Of a stretch of DNA of 64,000 nucleotides, positions 17,147 to 27,026 are shown piece after piece (within the stretch, counting starts at the first letter, position 1; the number at the start of each line of letters is the position of its first letter). The notes beneath the pieces are model-generated. The model worked only from the letters and a program-made list of their open reading frames with translations. It did not search any database and was not told where the DNA came from. Both the position numbers and the translations under genes were made by a program. This stretch comes from Sphingobacteriales bacterium (lineage in GTDB: Bacteria > Bacteroidota > Bacteroidia > Chitinophagales > Chitinophagaceae): NCBI GenBank assembly GCA_016235125.1, contig JACRLZ010000007.1, forward strand, positions 62,001 to 126,000, read 5' to 3'.

Positions 17147-17632
17147 ATGGACTTCAAACAAATCCAGGAGTTGATCAAAATGGTCAACAAATCAAATATT
17201 GGAGAGCTGACCATTGAGCAAAAAGATTTCAGGGTTACCATAAAACAAAAGGAGGAGCATATAACACAGGTAGTTTCCGCTGCTCCTGTTCAGGCTGCAC
17301 CAATGCAGGTAGCTGCCCCTCAGTTGTCAGCTACACAAACAACAGCGGGGAGCACTGCAACCGAGAAACCAAAAGCAGAAACTGCATCCAACCTGGTAAC
17401 GATAAAGAGCCCGATGATAGGCACTTTCTATCGTAAGTCGTCTCCAGATAAACCCAGTTTTGTTGAAGTAGGCAGCGATGTATCTCCCGGCCAGGTGGTT
17501 TGCATTATAGAGGCAATGAAACTATTTAATGAAATTGAAAGCGAGGTAAAAGGAAAGATTGTAAAAGTGCTGGTGGAAGATGCTTCGCCTGTTGAGTATG
17601 ATCAGCCGCTTTTCCTGGTAGAGCCCAGTTAA
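17147..17632 (+). CDS. accB: Biotin carboxyl carrier protein of acetyl-CoA carboxylase
   Basis: Carries biotin between the carboxylase and transcarboxylase sites in the first step of fatty acid synthesis. From the ATG at 17147 it has 161 residues; an in-frame TTG at 17138 is less likely. Residues 1-40 are the helical AccC-contact region (MDFKQIQELIKMVNKSNIGE), 45-85 an Ala/Pro/Thr/Gln-rich linker (VQAAPMQVAAPQLSATQTTA), and 86-161 the biotinyl domain. The biotinylation site is EAMKLFNEIE, with Lys125. The family thumb is reduced as in other Bacteroidota. It is separated from its partner accC by an IVP gene and repeat arms, an unusual interruption. Confidence 0.95.
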   Translation: MDFKQIQELIKMVNKSNIGELTIEQKDFRVTIKQKEEHITQVVSAAPVQAAPMQVAAPQLSATQTTAGSTATEKPKAETASNLVTIKSPMIGTFYRKSSPDKPSFVEVGSDVSPGQVVCIIEAMKLFNEIESEVKGKIVKVLVEDASPVEYDQPLFLVEPS

Positions 17633-17668
17633 TTTGCTAATAAGCTAATATGCTTATGTGCTAATTGT
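17633..17668. repeat. Octamer-periodic repeat arm, left of the accB/accC IVP
   Basis: Read in eights from 17634: TTGCTAAT, AAGCTAAT, ATGCTTAT, GTGCTAAT. The consensus is NNGCTAAT. It begins immediately after the accB stop codon. The inverted counterpart (ATTAGCNN) lies at 18108-18139 on the other side of the IVP gene. Confidence 0.7.
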
Positions 17669-17696
17669 ATTCCGAATATCTTCAATAATTACTATC

Positions 17697-18089
17697 ATGC
17701 AGAAAGAATTGCTGGAAAATAACCTGATACTCAAATTGAGTTTTGATTTTTCCCTGAGGGTAATTGAATATTGCGAGAAATTAGAACAGGAAAAAAAATA
17801 CATTATTGCCCGGCAATTATTGAAATCAGGAACTTCAATCGGGGCCAATGCAATGGAAGCGCAGAATCCTGAAAGCAAACCTGATTTCATTCATAAAATT
17901 AAAATTGCTGCCAAAGAAGCCGATGAAACCCAGTATTGGCTGTACTTATGCGAACATTCAAAAAAATATCCTGATTGTAAAGTATTAGTAGAAAAATTAG
18001 AAGAGATACAAAAAGTGTTAAACAAAATTCTGGGAACTGCTAAGAAAAGAAACCCATTTAGTTACTTTCTTAGTTTTTTTATTTTCTAA
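17697..18089 (+). CDS. Four-helix-bundle protein, S23/IVP family
   Basis: Small basic protein of 130 residues from the ATG at 17697 (an upstream in-frame start at 17658 would read through the repeat arm). It belongs to the family first found inside 23S rRNA intervening sequences and structurally related to the Avd accessory protein of diversity-generating retroelements. Marks are LKLSFDFSLRVIEYCEKL, ARQLLKSGTSIGANAMEAQ and DFIHKIKIAAKEADETQYWL. Family members are oligomeric helical bundles that can bind nucleic acid; the cellular role is unknown. It interrupts the accB-accC pair, is flanked by inverted octamer-periodic arms, and carries a terminator-like hairpin inside its last codons, all consistent with insertion as a unit. 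Confidence 0.88.
   Translation: MQKELLENNLILKLSFDFSLRVIEYCEKLEQEKKYIIARQLLKSGTSIGANAMEAQNPESKPDFIHKIKIAAKEADETQYWLYLCEHSKKYPDCKVLVEKLEEIQKVLNKILGTAKKRNPFSYFLSFFIF
18040..18081 (+). terminator. Terminator-like hairpin inside the IVP gene end
   Basis: CTAAGAAA (18040-18047) pairs with TTTCTTAG (18066-18073), extended by AAC/GTT, followed by seven T (18074-18080). It overlaps the last codons of the IVP gene and could reduce transcription into accC. Confidence 0.6.
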
Positions 18090-18105
18090 CAGGATAGCTG
18101 CTGCC

Positions 18106-18140
18106 TGCATTAGCAGATCAGCACATTATCCAATTATCGT
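18106..18140. repeat. Octamer-periodic repeat arm, right of the accB/accC IVP
   Basis: Read in eights: ATTAGCAG, ATCAGCAC, ATTATCCA, ATTATCGT. This is the reverse complement of the left arm unit NNGCTAAT. It ends about 10 nt before the accC ATG. Confidence 0.7.
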
Positions 18141-18148
18141 ATTGATAC

Positions 18149-19486
18149 ATGTTTAAGAAGATATTAATAGCTAACCGTGGAGAGATTGCCCTTCGTGTAA
18201 TACGTACTGCAAGGGAAATGGGCATAAAAACGGTGGCTGTTTATTCCACTGCCGACCGTGACAGCCTGCATGTAAAATTTGCTGATGAAGCGGTTTGTAT
18301 CGGTAAGCCGCAGAGCGCAGATTCCTATCTCAATATTGCTCACCTGATGGCTGCAGCGGAGATCACCAATGCAGATGCCATTCATCCGGGTTATGGGTTT
18401 CTTGCAGAGAATGCAAAATTTTCACAGATATGTAATGACCATGAAATAAAATTCATTGGCCCCACACCCGAAATGATAAATGCAATGGGCGATAAGATCA
18501 CAGCCAAAGAAACCATGATCAAAGCCGGTGTTCCTGTTGTTCCGGGAGGTGAAGGTCTGTTGCAAAACTTAGACGAAGCGAAAGGGCTGGCAAAGAATAT
18601 GGGCTATCCGGTGATACTGAAAGCTACTGCGGGCGGAGGCGGAAAAGGAATGAGGATCGTATGGGAAGAAGCGGAGATGGAACGGGCTTACAACACTGCC
18701 AAAGCCGAAGCTGCTGCTGCATTTAAGAATGACGGTGTTTACATGGAAAAATTTGTGGAAGAGCCACGGCATATTGAGATACAGGTGGCCGGCGATCAAT
18801 ACGGAACGGTTTGTCATCTCAGCGAAAGAGATTGCTCTATTCAGCGCCGCCATCAGAAATTAGTGGAAGAGTCACCTTCACCTTTTATGACGGATGAACT
18901 GCGTTATAAAATGGGTGAAGCCGCCAAGAAAGCAGCAGGCGCCATCAATTATGAAAGCGTAGGCACTATTGAATTCCTCGTTGATAAAAACCGGAATTTC
19001 TATTTCATGGAAATGAATACCCGGATACAGGTGGAGCATTGTGTAACGGAAGAAGTGATCAATTACGACCTTATCAAGGAGCAGATAAAAATTGCAATGG
19101 GTGAAAGAATATCAGGCTCTGATTATATTCCGCAAAATCATGCTATCGAATGCCGCATTAATGCCGAAGATCCTTATAATGATTTTCGTCCTTCACCGGG
19201 AAAAATAACTTCACTGAATCAGCCCGGTGGTCATGGAGTCAGGGTTGATAGTCATGTGTATGCCGGTTACGTCATTCCTCCATATTATGATTCGATGATT
19301 GCCAAACTCATCACCGTGGCACAAACAAGACAGGAAGCCATTCAGACCATGTATAGGGCTCTCAGCGAGTATGTGATTGAAGGAATAAAAACCACCATCC
19401 CTTTCCATCTCCAGCTTATGCAGGACGAACGTTTCCGCAGCGGGGACTTTAATACCAAATTTCTCGAAGGATTTGAATTGAAATAG
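18149..19486 (+). CDS. accC: Biotin carboxylase subunit of acetyl-CoA carboxylase
   Basis: ATP-grasp enzyme that carboxylates the biotin on AccB using bicarbonate and ATP. Its 445 residues match the family. Visible are the N-terminal [34 protein letters not shown], the ATP-binding glycine loop [44 protein letters not shown], the catalytic [10 protein letters not shown] (Glu and Arg), and the C-terminal [28 protein letters not shown]. The start is the ATG at 18149. It would normally follow accB directly; here an IVP gene with its own hairpin lies between. No accA/accD in the window. Confidence 0.97.
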   Translation: MFKKILIANRGEIALRVIRTAREMGIKTVAVYSTADRDSLHVKFADEAVCIGKPQSADSYLNIAHLMAAAEITNADAIHPGYGFLAENAKFSQICNDHEIKFIGPTPEMINAMGDKITAKETMIKAGVPVVPGGEGLLQNLDEAKGLAKNMGYPVILKATAGGGGKGMRIVWEEAEMERAYNTAKAEAAAAFKNDGVYMEKFVEEPRHIEIQVAGDQYGTVCHLSERDCSIQRRHQKLVEESPSPFMTDELRYKMGEAAKKAAGAINYESVGTIEFLVDKNRNFYFMEMNTRIQVEHCVTEEVINYDLIKEQIKIAMGERISGSDYIPQNHAIECRINAEDPYNDFRPSPGKITSLNQPGGHGVRVDSHVYAGYVIPPYYDSMIAKLITVAQTRQEAIQTMYRALSEYVIEGIKTTIPFHLQLMQDERFRSGDFNTKFLEGFELK

Positions 19487-19532
19487 AACATTCCCTTCAT
19501 TTTGTCATAATTCTACTACATTAATTTAATTC

Positions 19533-19570
19533 AGGCGTTTACGCCTTCACGAATGATTTTTTTTTAGTTT
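19533..19570 (+). terminator. Possible terminator after accC
   Basis: AGGCG (19533-19537), loop TTTA, CGCCT (19542-19546), then after 11 nt a run of nine T. The stem is short and the T-run is displaced, so confidence is limited. The rest of the 250-bp gap to the kinase gene shows nothing else clear. Confidence 0.4.
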
Positions 19571-19736
19571 CATCAGGTCAAGTCATGATTTTTTTTAGAA
19601 AGAACAAATAACTTTCCCTAAGTCTGAGCCAATTGCCCTTATTACACTTCCGGAAGCCCGGTGCTATGTGCATACCAAATTGAAAAAAGGACTTTGTACC
19701 GGGGTAATGGAATAAAACAGCTTTCAAACCCAGGAT

Positions 19737-22700
19737 ATGCCATTTAAACAAAATGAATATTTCAGAACTACCCGGGTGGCAGTAATATTGATCTTTGCTG
19801 TTGCATTAATCAGTTTAACCGTTTTGGCCGGGTGGGTATCGGGAGTTTTTCCTTTGAAATCTTTTTTTCAGGGATGGAATTGCATGATGGTAAATGCCGC
19901 CATCTGTACATTGTTTTCTTCAGTTGCCCTTATTCTGATACTCCGGAAAAACAAAATAGCCTGGCTATTTTCTGCACTGGTTTTCCTGATAAGCATTGTT
20001 TCCCTATCCGAATTTATATTTACCTGGGATGCAGGGATTGACAACCTGATCTTCGCAGATCATGATACTCCCGCTGATCTTTACCCGGGCAGGATGGCGC
20101 CTTCTACAGGTTTGGCGCTGCTGTTCACAAGCATCTCCCTTTTCCTTTTTTCATCTTCATGGCAAAGAAAAAAGATGTTGTCTGACATTTTTGCCGTAGT
20201 GGTTTTTGTAATCGGGCTTATTGCATTTATGGGCTACCTGTACAATGCAAAGATTCTCTATCCGGTGAACAGTATTTCTTATATGTCATTCCCGGCCTCT
20301 CTCTGCCTGATCTTTATTTCACTGGCAATGCTTTTTTCAAAACCGGGATTGGGAATAATGGCCTTCTTCGATGAGCAAACTAAAGCTGCTAAGGTAGCAA
20401 CCCGCCAGATACTGCTCATTTTTGCCGTTTTACTTTTATCCGGCTGGTTTATCAGGGCAGGTGTAGGAAAGAAGGTTTATGATGAGCAGTTTGAGATAGG
20501 CATGATGGTGGTTGTATTTATTGTAAGCATTTTTTTTATAATCAGGTCTGGTGTTGGCAAGCTCAACTTTTTTGAGAAAGAAAAAGACAAGCTCTATAAT
20601 CTGAAGCTGAAAAGCGAGGAGTTTATCCTTGATATCCTGTCATCGCTGAGCTCCTGTGTGGCGGTTATTGACGATGATGGAAAAATAATTGCGGTAAATA
20701 AGGCATGGGAAAATTTTGCAAAAGAAAATGGGACCACCACCCTTGAAAGGGTATGCAAAGGCACCAACTATTTTGAAGTGTGCGAAAAAGCTGCTGAAGC
20801 CGGCGACGATATTGCCCGTGAAGCATTGAAAGGAATTCAATCGGTAATTCATGATAAAGCAGAAAAATTTGAGTTGCAATATCCCTGCCACTCCCCGGGT
20901 ATCAAAAGATGGTTTCTTATGCGGGTAATGAAACTTACCAGCGACGACGGGATGGCTGTTATTGCTCATAATGATATTACAGAAATAATATTATCAAAAC
21001 AGGAACTGAAGAAAAGCGGGGAAAACCTGAGGCAGGTAATGGATAATTCTGCTGAGATAATATGGTCAATGGACAAAGAACATAGGTTGATCACATTCAA
21101 CAAGGCTTTCAAAGATGAGTATACTTTCTTTACCGGATCAGCGCCTCAGCCGGGTATCATTCATTACAAGAGTTTCGGACCCGAGGCAGAAGCTTACTGG
21201 AAGGAAAAGGTTGATGAGACACTGGCAGGAAATGTCATCAGGTTTGAAAGATATTATTCAATTGGAAGCGAGGAAAAATTTGTTGAAGTATCACTTTATC
21301 CCATTCATCACAACCACGAAATAACCGGTGTCACCTGTTTTGTAATGAATATTACTGAACGGAAAAAAGCCGAACTGGCTTTACTGCAAAGCGAGAATTA
21401 TCTCCGTACCATATTTGAAACAGAGCCTGAATGTATAAAGATATTAAACGAAAAAGGGGAATTACTGGATATGAATGCTGCCGGTTTAGCTATGATTGAA
21501 GCCGACAGCCTGGAGCTGGTAAAGAATAAGCCGGTACTCGGCATTGTGTACCCGGAATACCAGGAAGCATTCTCCCGTTTGACAGAAACTGTTTTTAAAG
21601 GCGAGTCAGGAATGTTAGAATTTGAAATCAGGGGATTAAAAGGAACACACCGTTATTTGGAAACTCATGCAGTACCTCTGAAAGACGCAGAGGGGAAAGT
21701 AACAAAATTGCTTTCAGTAACAAGAGATATTACCGAAAGGAAAAAAGCGACCATTGAAAAGGAAAGATTGCTTTATATCCTGCAGAGTAGCCAGAATGAG
21801 ATATACATTTTTGATGCGGCTACTCTTCAATTTGAATATGTAAATGGCGGGGCGCTGAAAAATCTCGGGTATTCTATGGAAACCATGTCAACCATGACAC
21901 CGCTCGATATCAAACCGGAGTTTACACAAGAAACATTCCGGGAGATTCTAAAACCTTTGATAAACCGGGAAAAAGAAAAAATTGTATTTGAAACGGTTCA
22001 TAAAAGAGCCGATGAGAGCTTATACCCAGTGGAAGTTCACCTGCAATATATAACCTATGATGGTCAACCGGTTTTCATGGCTATTATTCTTGATATTACA
22101 AGGCGAAGAGAGGCTGAGAAAGCGCTGAGGGAAAGCGAAAGTAAACTTAAGGAAGTCACTTCATCTCTCCCGGGCATCGTTTTTCAGTACACGATCGGGG
22201 CCGACAGGAAAATTAAATTTAATTTTTTAAGCGAGGGCATTCATCAATACCAGGACGACAAAGTAGAAGATATTTATGATAACAGTGATCTGCTTTTCTC
22301 AAAAGTTCACCCGGAAGATATCGGTAAGCTTTTAGCTGCCATTGAAGAGTCGAACAGGAGAATGTCAGCGCTTACTTTTATGTACAGGATATTAACAAGA
22401 GACGGAAAATATATATGGATGCGAAGCGATTCGGTACCTGTTTTAATGGAAGATGGGTCCATAGTAAGGAATGGAAGCCTGATTGATATTACGGCGGCTA
22501 AAGAGGTAGAAGAAAAACTGGCTCAAAGCGAAACCAAGTTAAAAGAAGTTACTTCATTAGTTCCGGGAGTCGTGTATCAATATACAGTAACCCCGGATGG
22601 AAGGATGGTATTTACTTTCATAAGCGAGGGCATAAAGAATTTTGAGGACGAAAGCATTGAAGATTTTTATAAGGACAGCCGCCTGCTGTTTTCCAAAGTG

Positions 22701-25700
22701 CATCCGGAAGATATGGGCAGGTTGATGTCGGCTATTGCCGAATCGAATAAAAAAATGGAACCCCTCACTATTATTTACCGGTCATTGATCAGAGGCCGGA
22801 AATATATATGGGTACGCAGTGATTCCAATCCTGTTTTACTGGCAGATGGTACGATTGTAAGGACAGGGAATATCCTCGATATTACTGAAACAAGAGAGGC
22901 CGAGGAAAGGATTCGGGAAAGCGAGGCCAGATTTAAAAGCCTGGTTGAAAACATTCACGAGGCGCTGATAGTGGAGGACACAGAAGGCCGCCTTATTTAT
23001 GCCAACTCAGAGTTCACTAAAATATTTGGATTTACAGAAGATGAATTTAGAAACCTGTCTTTCAAGGATTATACTTCACCTGCATCCTATGAAGAAGTTT
23101 TACAGCGGCATAATAACCGGATGAAAGGGCTTAAGACGCCGGAAGAGTTTGAATACAAAGCGTTGCGGAAAGACGGCAGGGAAATATGGATCGAATGCCG
23201 GGTTTCCACCCTGGTGCAGGATGGAAAAATTATAGGGACACAGTCATTGGAAAAAGATATTACTGAACGTAAACTGGCGGAAGAAAAAATAAAGGAAAGC
23301 GAGGAAAAATACCGCACCCTGATGCAGCAGGCAGGAGATTTAATTGTGTTGTTTGACAGCTCGGGCCGGATCATTGAAGCAAATGAAAGTGCAGAAAAAT
23401 TACTTGGTTACAATATAGAAGAATATAAGAATAAGTTATTGAAAGATTTTTTCCCGGAAGAAGACCTGAAGGAAAACCCATTACAGCTTGAAGCATTAAA
23501 CATAGGAGGTTCCACCATTAACAGGAGAAGAATAAGATCAAAAGATGGCAGGATACTCGTAGTTGAAATCCATTCCCGTAAACTTCCTAATGGCTTTTTT
23601 ATCGGTGTCGGCAGAGATCTGACAGAAAGAATAAAAGCAGAAGAGGAGCTTCGGCTAAGCGAACAAAAATACAGGAGAATAGTGGAACGAAATCTTGCAG
23701 GGATATACCAAACTACGCCGGAAGGAAAAATAATTACATGTAACGATGCTTTTGCCCGTATGTTGGGTTATACTATCGGGCAGTTGCATCACCAGAATGC
23801 TGCCATTTTATATTTTTCAAAGTCTGACAGGATAAAATTTATAGAAGAATTGCTGAAAACAGGTGAAATCAGCAACAGGGAAATAAAACTCAGGCACAGG
23901 GATGGCAGCCCGGTGTACATGATTGAGAACTGCTATCTCCAGACCAATATGTCTGATAAAAGCCGGGTGATTGAAGGAGTGGTGATCAATATCACCCAAC
24001 GAAGATCGACGGAAGAAGAATTAAAGATCAGTGAGCAGCGTTTCCGGTCGCTTATTGAGCAGGCATCCGATTCTATTGCGATAACAGACAAAGAAGGAGT
24101 TATTCTGTATGTCAATTACAGTTTCACCAAACTACTCGGGTATTCTGAAAAGGAATTAATAAATCGTAATGGAGCAACCCTGATGGACCCTGAACAACTG
24201 AAGACAGAACCGATGCGTATTGATCTGCTGTTACAGGGCAAAAACCTGATCAGGGAACGAAGGCTGGTGCATAAAAATGGAACTATTATAGATGTGGAAG
24301 AAAATGTAAAGATGATTCCTGACGGCAGATTTCTGGCATTTTTCAGAGATATCAGGGATCGGAAAAAAGCGCAGGAAGAAATTCAGCTTTCAGAAAAAAA
24401 ATACCGCTCATTTTTTGAACAATCTGCAGACGCCATTTTTATTTTTGATGAAAAGGGTAATTTCCTGGATATAAACAAAGTTGCAACACGACTTCTCGGG
24501 TATTCAGTAAAGGAACTCGGAAAAATGTCTGTTCATGATATAGTATTTGAAAAAGACATGGTCAATAATCCAATCCGTCTTGACCTGTTGGCTGCAGGAG
24601 AATCTGTAATACGGCAAAGAACTTTTAAAAGGAAAGATGGTACGCCGGTAGAGGTTGAGGTACATTCCAAAAAATTACCGGATGGTAAATATCTTGGAGT
24701 AGTAAGAGATGTGACAGAGCGGATAAGAACAGAAGAAAAAATCCGTGAACAGGAGAAGAGATTCAGGTCGCTTGTTGATACCGCCCCCGATGCCACTGTA
24801 ATTGTTGATGAGAAAGGCATTATTCAGATAGCCAACCAGCAGGCAGTAAAATTGCTCGGATATAGTAAAACTGAGTTTATCGGCATGTCTGTGGAAATGC
24901 TGCTGCCAAAGTCATCAAGACCAAAACACAAAACGTATCGTTATGAATTTACTCATAGTTCTAAAACAAGACCCATGGGCAGGGGTAGAGACCTTGTTGT
25001 TATAAGAAAAGACGGTCTGGAAATACCTGTGGAAATAAGCCTTTCGCCATTCAGGACAGCCGAGGGTGTGCTGGTTACTGCTTCCATCCGTGATATAACG
25101 CAAAGAAAAAAAGCTGAAGAGGAATTGGACGAATCATACCTGTCTGTCAGAAGGCTTACAGAACACCTACAAAATATAAGGGAAGAGGAACGAACATTTA
25201 TTGCCCGTGAAATACATGACGAACTTGGCCAGCAGCTTACGGTGATGATGATGGATATGTCGTGGTTGAGCCGGAAAGTGAGCCCGGATAATGCCGAAGT
25301 AAAACAAAAAATTGGTGTGCTTCTTTCACTGCTTGATAAGATGGTGAAAACGGTACGAAGGATTTCAACTGAACTCCGTCCCAGCGTACTGGATGACCTG
25401 GGCCTGATAGCAGCAATGGAAATGCACCTGGAAGACTTTGAGAAAAGGTCAGGGATAAAAACAAAACTGGCTGTTCCAAGGTCAGAACCCGCACTTGACA
25501 TGACGGTCAAAAATGGATTATTCAGGATATTCCAGGAATCACTTACCAACGTGGCCCGGCATTCGAGGGCAAAACATGTAAGTGTAAGTTTGAAAAAAGA
25601 CGGGAACAATATTATCTTAACCATAGCGGATGACGGCGTGGGATATGATGAAGGCAAAGTTGCCGGCAAAAAAACATTGGGTGTTTTGGGTATGAGGGAA

Positions 25701-25787
25701 AGAGCCGCTATGATGGGGGGTGAATATATCATTACCGGGAATAAGAAAAAGGGTACCGCCATAACCGTAAAGCTGGCGGTGAAATAA
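19737..25787 (+). CDS. Giant membrane sensor histidine kinase with 12 PAS domains
   Basis: Sensor kinase of 2016 residues. About eight membrane helices occupy residues 12-275. By eye I count 12 PAS/PAC units starting roughly at residues 300, 425, 550, 670, 800, 920, 1060, 1180, 1300, 1430, 1550 and 1670, each with the typical SL-x-A-x-D/I-x-N and GYS/GFT-EEE phrases and ending DITERKxAEE. Units 5 and 6 are an obvious internal duplication (KLKEVTSSLPGIVFQYT / KLKEVTSLVPGVVYQYT). The kinase core is of the HisKA_3/NarX type: phospho-acceptor His1827 in FIAREIHDELGQQL, and an HATPase with NGLFRIFQESLTNVARHSRA, ADDGVGYDEGK and LGVLGMRERAAMMGG. It forms a two-component pair with the NarL-type regulator that starts 11 nt downstream. 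The signal is unknown; several PAS units may bind small ligands or only transmit. Confidence 0.93.
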   Translation: MPFKQNEYFRTTRVAVILIFAVALISLTVLAGWVSGVFPLKSFFQGWNCMMVNAAICTLFSSVALILILRKNKIAWLFSALVFLISIVSLSEFIFTWDAGIDNLIFADHDTPADLYPGRMAPSTGLALLFTSISLFLFSSSWQRKKMLSDIFAVVVFVIGLIAFMGYLYNAKILYPVNSISYMSFPASLCLIFISLAMLFSKPGLGIMAFFDEQTKAAKVATRQILLIFAVLLLSGWFIRAGVGKKVYDEQFEIGMMVVVFIVSIFFIIRSGVGKLNFFEKEKDKLYNLKLKSEEFILDILSSLSSCVAVIDDDGKIIAVNKAWENFAKENGTTTLERVCKGTNYFEVCEKAAEAGDDIAREALKGIQSVIHDKAEKFELQYPCHSPGIKRWFLMRVMKLTSDDGMAVIAHNDITEIILSKQELKKSGENLRQVMDNSAEIIWSMDKEHRLITFNKAFKDEYTFFTGSAPQPGIIHYKSFGPEAEAYWKEKVDETLAGNVIRFERYYSIGSEEKFVEVSLYPIHHNHEITGVTCFVMNITERKKAELALLQSENYLRTIFETEPECIKILNEKGELLDMNAAGLAMIEADSLELVKNKPVLGIVYPEYQEAFSRLTETVFKGESGMLEFEIRGLKGTHRYLETHAVPLKDAEGKVTKLLSVTRDITERKKATIEKERLLYILQSSQNEIYIFDAATLQFEYVNGGALKNLGYSMETMSTMTPLDIKPEFTQETFREILKPLINREKEKIVFETVHKRADESLYPVEVHLQYITYDGQPVFMAIILDITRRREAEKALRESESKLKEVTSSLPGIVFQYTIGADRKIKFNFLSEGIHQYQDDKVEDIYDNSDLLFSKVHPEDIGKLLAAIEESNRRMSALTFMYRILTRDGKYIWMRSDSVPVLMEDGSIVRNGSLIDITAAKEVEEKLAQSETKLKEVTSLVPGVVYQYTVTPDGRMVFTFISEGIKNFEDESIEDFYKDSRLLFSKVHPEDMGRLMSAIAESNKKMEPLTIIYRSLIRGRKYIWVRSDSNPVLLADGTIVRTGNILDITETREAEERIRESEARFKSLVENIHEALIVEDTEGRLIYANSEFTKIFGFTEDEFRNLSFKDYTSPASYEEVLQRHNNRMKGLKTPEEFEYKALRKDGREIWIECRVSTLVQDGKIIGTQSLEKDITERKLAEEKIKESEEKYRTLMQQAGDLIVLFDSSGRIIEANESAEKLLGYNIEEYKNKLLKDFFPEEDLKENPLQLEALNIGGSTINRRRIRSKDGRILVVEIHSRKLPNGFFIGVGRDLTERIKAEEELRLSEQKYRRIVERNLAGIYQTTPEGKIITCNDAFARMLGYTIGQLHHQNAAILYFSKSDRIKFIEELLKTGEISNREIKLRHRDGSPVYMIENCYLQTNMSDKSRVIEGVVINITQRRSTEEELKISEQRFRSLIEQASDSIAITDKEGVILYVNYSFTKLLGYSEKELINRNGATLMDPEQLKTEPMRIDLLLQGKNLIRERRLVHKNGTIIDVEENVKMIPDGRFLAFFRDIRDRKKAQEEIQLSEKKYRSFFEQSADAIFIFDEKGNFLDINKVATRLLGYSVKELGKMSVHDIVFEKDMVNNPIRLDLLAAGESVIRQRTFKRKDGTPVEVEVHSKKLPDGKYLGVVRDVTERIRTEEKIREQEKRFRSLVDTAPDATVIVDEKGIIQIANQQAVKLLGYSKTEFIGMSVEMLLPKSSRPKHKTYRYEFTHSSKTRPMGRGRDLVVIRKDGLEIPVEISLSPFRTAEGVLVTASIRDITQRKKAEEELDESYLSVRRLTEHLQNIREEERTFIAREIHDELGQQLTVMMMDMSWLSRKVSPDNAEVKQKIGVLLSLLDKMVKTVRRISTELRPSVLDDLGLIAAMEMHLEDFEKRSGIKTKLAVPRSEPALDMTVKNGLFRIFQESLTNVARHSRAKHVSVSLKKDGNNIILTIADDGVGYDEGKVAGKKTLGVLGMRERAAMMGGEYIITGNKKKGTAITVKLAVK

Positions 25788-25798
25788 AATGGTTGAAG

Positions 25799-26449
25799 AT
25801 GCAAAAGAAAGACAATGCTGAATTAAGGATCCTGATAGCGGATGACCATGCCATCGTCCGGAGGGGTATTTCACAGTTATTGCTGGAAGAATATCCCGCT
25901 GTGTTCATTGGCGAGGCGGGTACAGCAGAAGAGTTATTAAAAATGGTGATGCAGAAGAAATGGAGCCTGGTGATCTGCGATATCAATATGCCGGGCCGCA
26001 GTGGTATTGATGCACTTCAGCAGATAAAGCAAATGGAACCTTCACTGCCGGTGCTTATTATGAGTATGTATTCGGAAGATCAATATGCCATGCGGGCTTT
26101 TAAAGCCGGGGCTGCGGGTTACCTCGGCAAGGAAACAGTTCATTTTAATCTTATTAATGCCATCAAAACCGTATTAAGCGGAAGAAAATTCATTACACAT
26201 TCTATAGCCGAAAAAATGGTGAGCTCATTGGAAACAGCTAACAGGGAACTGCCGCATGAATATCTTTCAAACCGTGAATTTGAGGTAATGAAGCTGCTGG
26301 CTTCGGGAAAATCCGTTTCAGCCATTGCAGAATCGCTTTCTGTCAGCATTACAACCGTAAGCACCTATCGTTCCCGCATACTGGAAAAAATGAATATGAA
26401 ATCCAACGCAGAACTGGTCCGGTATGCACTGGAGCAAAAGCTTATTTAA
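25799..26449 (+). CDS. NarL/LuxR-family response regulator
   Basis: DNA-binding response regulator of 216 residues from the ATG at 25799 (a TTG six bases upstream is in frame but less likely). The receiver domain (residues 8-125) has the acidic pair IADDHAIVRRG, phospho-acceptor Asp61 in VICDINMPGRSG, the Ser of IMSMYSEDQ and the Lys of YLGKET. The C-terminal LuxR helix-turn-helix (LSNREFEVMKLLASGKSVSA, IAESLSVSITTVSTYRSRIL) binds DNA. It lies 11 nt after the 12-PAS kinase and is its natural partner: HisKA_3 kinases pair with NarL regulators. Targets are unknown. Confidence 0.95.
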   Translation: MQKKDNAELRILIADDHAIVRRGISQLLLEEYPAVFIGEAGTAEELLKMVMQKKWSLVICDINMPGRSGIDALQQIKQMEPSLPVLIMSMYSEDQYAMRAFKAGAAGYLGKETVHFNLINAIKTVLSGRKFITHSIAEKMVSSLETANRELPHEYLSNREFEVMKLLASGKSVSAIAESLSVSITTVSTYRSRILEKMNMKSNAELVRYALEQKLI

Positions 26450-26582
26450 CTGCAATTAAATATTTCTCCTTACTGTATTTGCCGTAAAGATTCTACAAGC
26501 CGGGTAAGTAGTACGACAGCTAAATCAATAATACTGTTATTTTTTACATCTATGCTCCTCTGTATCTTGAACAACGAAAAAT

Positions 26583-26957
26583 ATGGTTAAGGAGAAGCCT
26601 GTGTTACTGATAGTAGATGATAATAAAAGCTATATTGACCGCCTCATTGAAATGATGAAGGAAAATGGCAATCCCAATACGGTGATTGCCGCAAACGATT
26701 ATGCAGGGGCAATAAAGCAGATAGCAAAGAGAAAACCGGGTATCATCCTGCTGGACATGAATATGCCCGGAAAAAGCGGAATTGAAGTGCTGAGGTTTGT
26801 AAGGGAAGGGGGCTGGAATTGCAAAGTTGTTATGGTAACCAACCATTCCAATGCAAGCTACCGCAAATTATGTATGGATGCGGGAGCTGATTATTTCCTG
26901 GATAAATCCAGGGATTTTGGCCAACTACCGTCGCTGATTGAAAAGCTGAACGAATAA
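26583..26957 (+). CDS. Stand-alone receiver domain protein
   Basis: Single-domain response regulator of 124 residues with no output domain. The acidic pocket is LLIVDDNKSYIDRL, the phospho-acceptor Asp58 is in IILLDMNMPGKSG, and the switch Thr/Lys are in VMVTNHSN and YFLDKS. Such CheY-like proteins act by protein-protein contact or as phosphate sinks. It lies between the NarL regulator and a second PAS kinase. A TATCTTGA box about 20 nt before the start resembles a -7 element, so it may be transcribed on its own with the kinase that follows 69 nt later. Role in connecting the two kinases is inferred. Confidence 0.9.
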   Translation: MVKEKPVLLIVDDNKSYIDRLIEMMKENGNPNTVIAANDYAGAIKQIAKRKPGIILLDMNMPGKSGIEVLRFVREGGWNCKVVMVTNHSNASYRKLCMDAGADYFLDKSRDFGQLPSLIEKLNE

Positions 26958-27026
26958 ATTATCCGGTATCTTTTTTTGAAAACTTACTTGCTGCCCACCA
27001 TCATCCTTTATCACCAAAATCCTGTT

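Noticed and set aside
24953..25804. 283-codon antisense frame in the kinase gene
   Set aside because: Shadow of the real PAS/kinase frame; Ser/Ile/Arg-rich composition typical of antisense translation.
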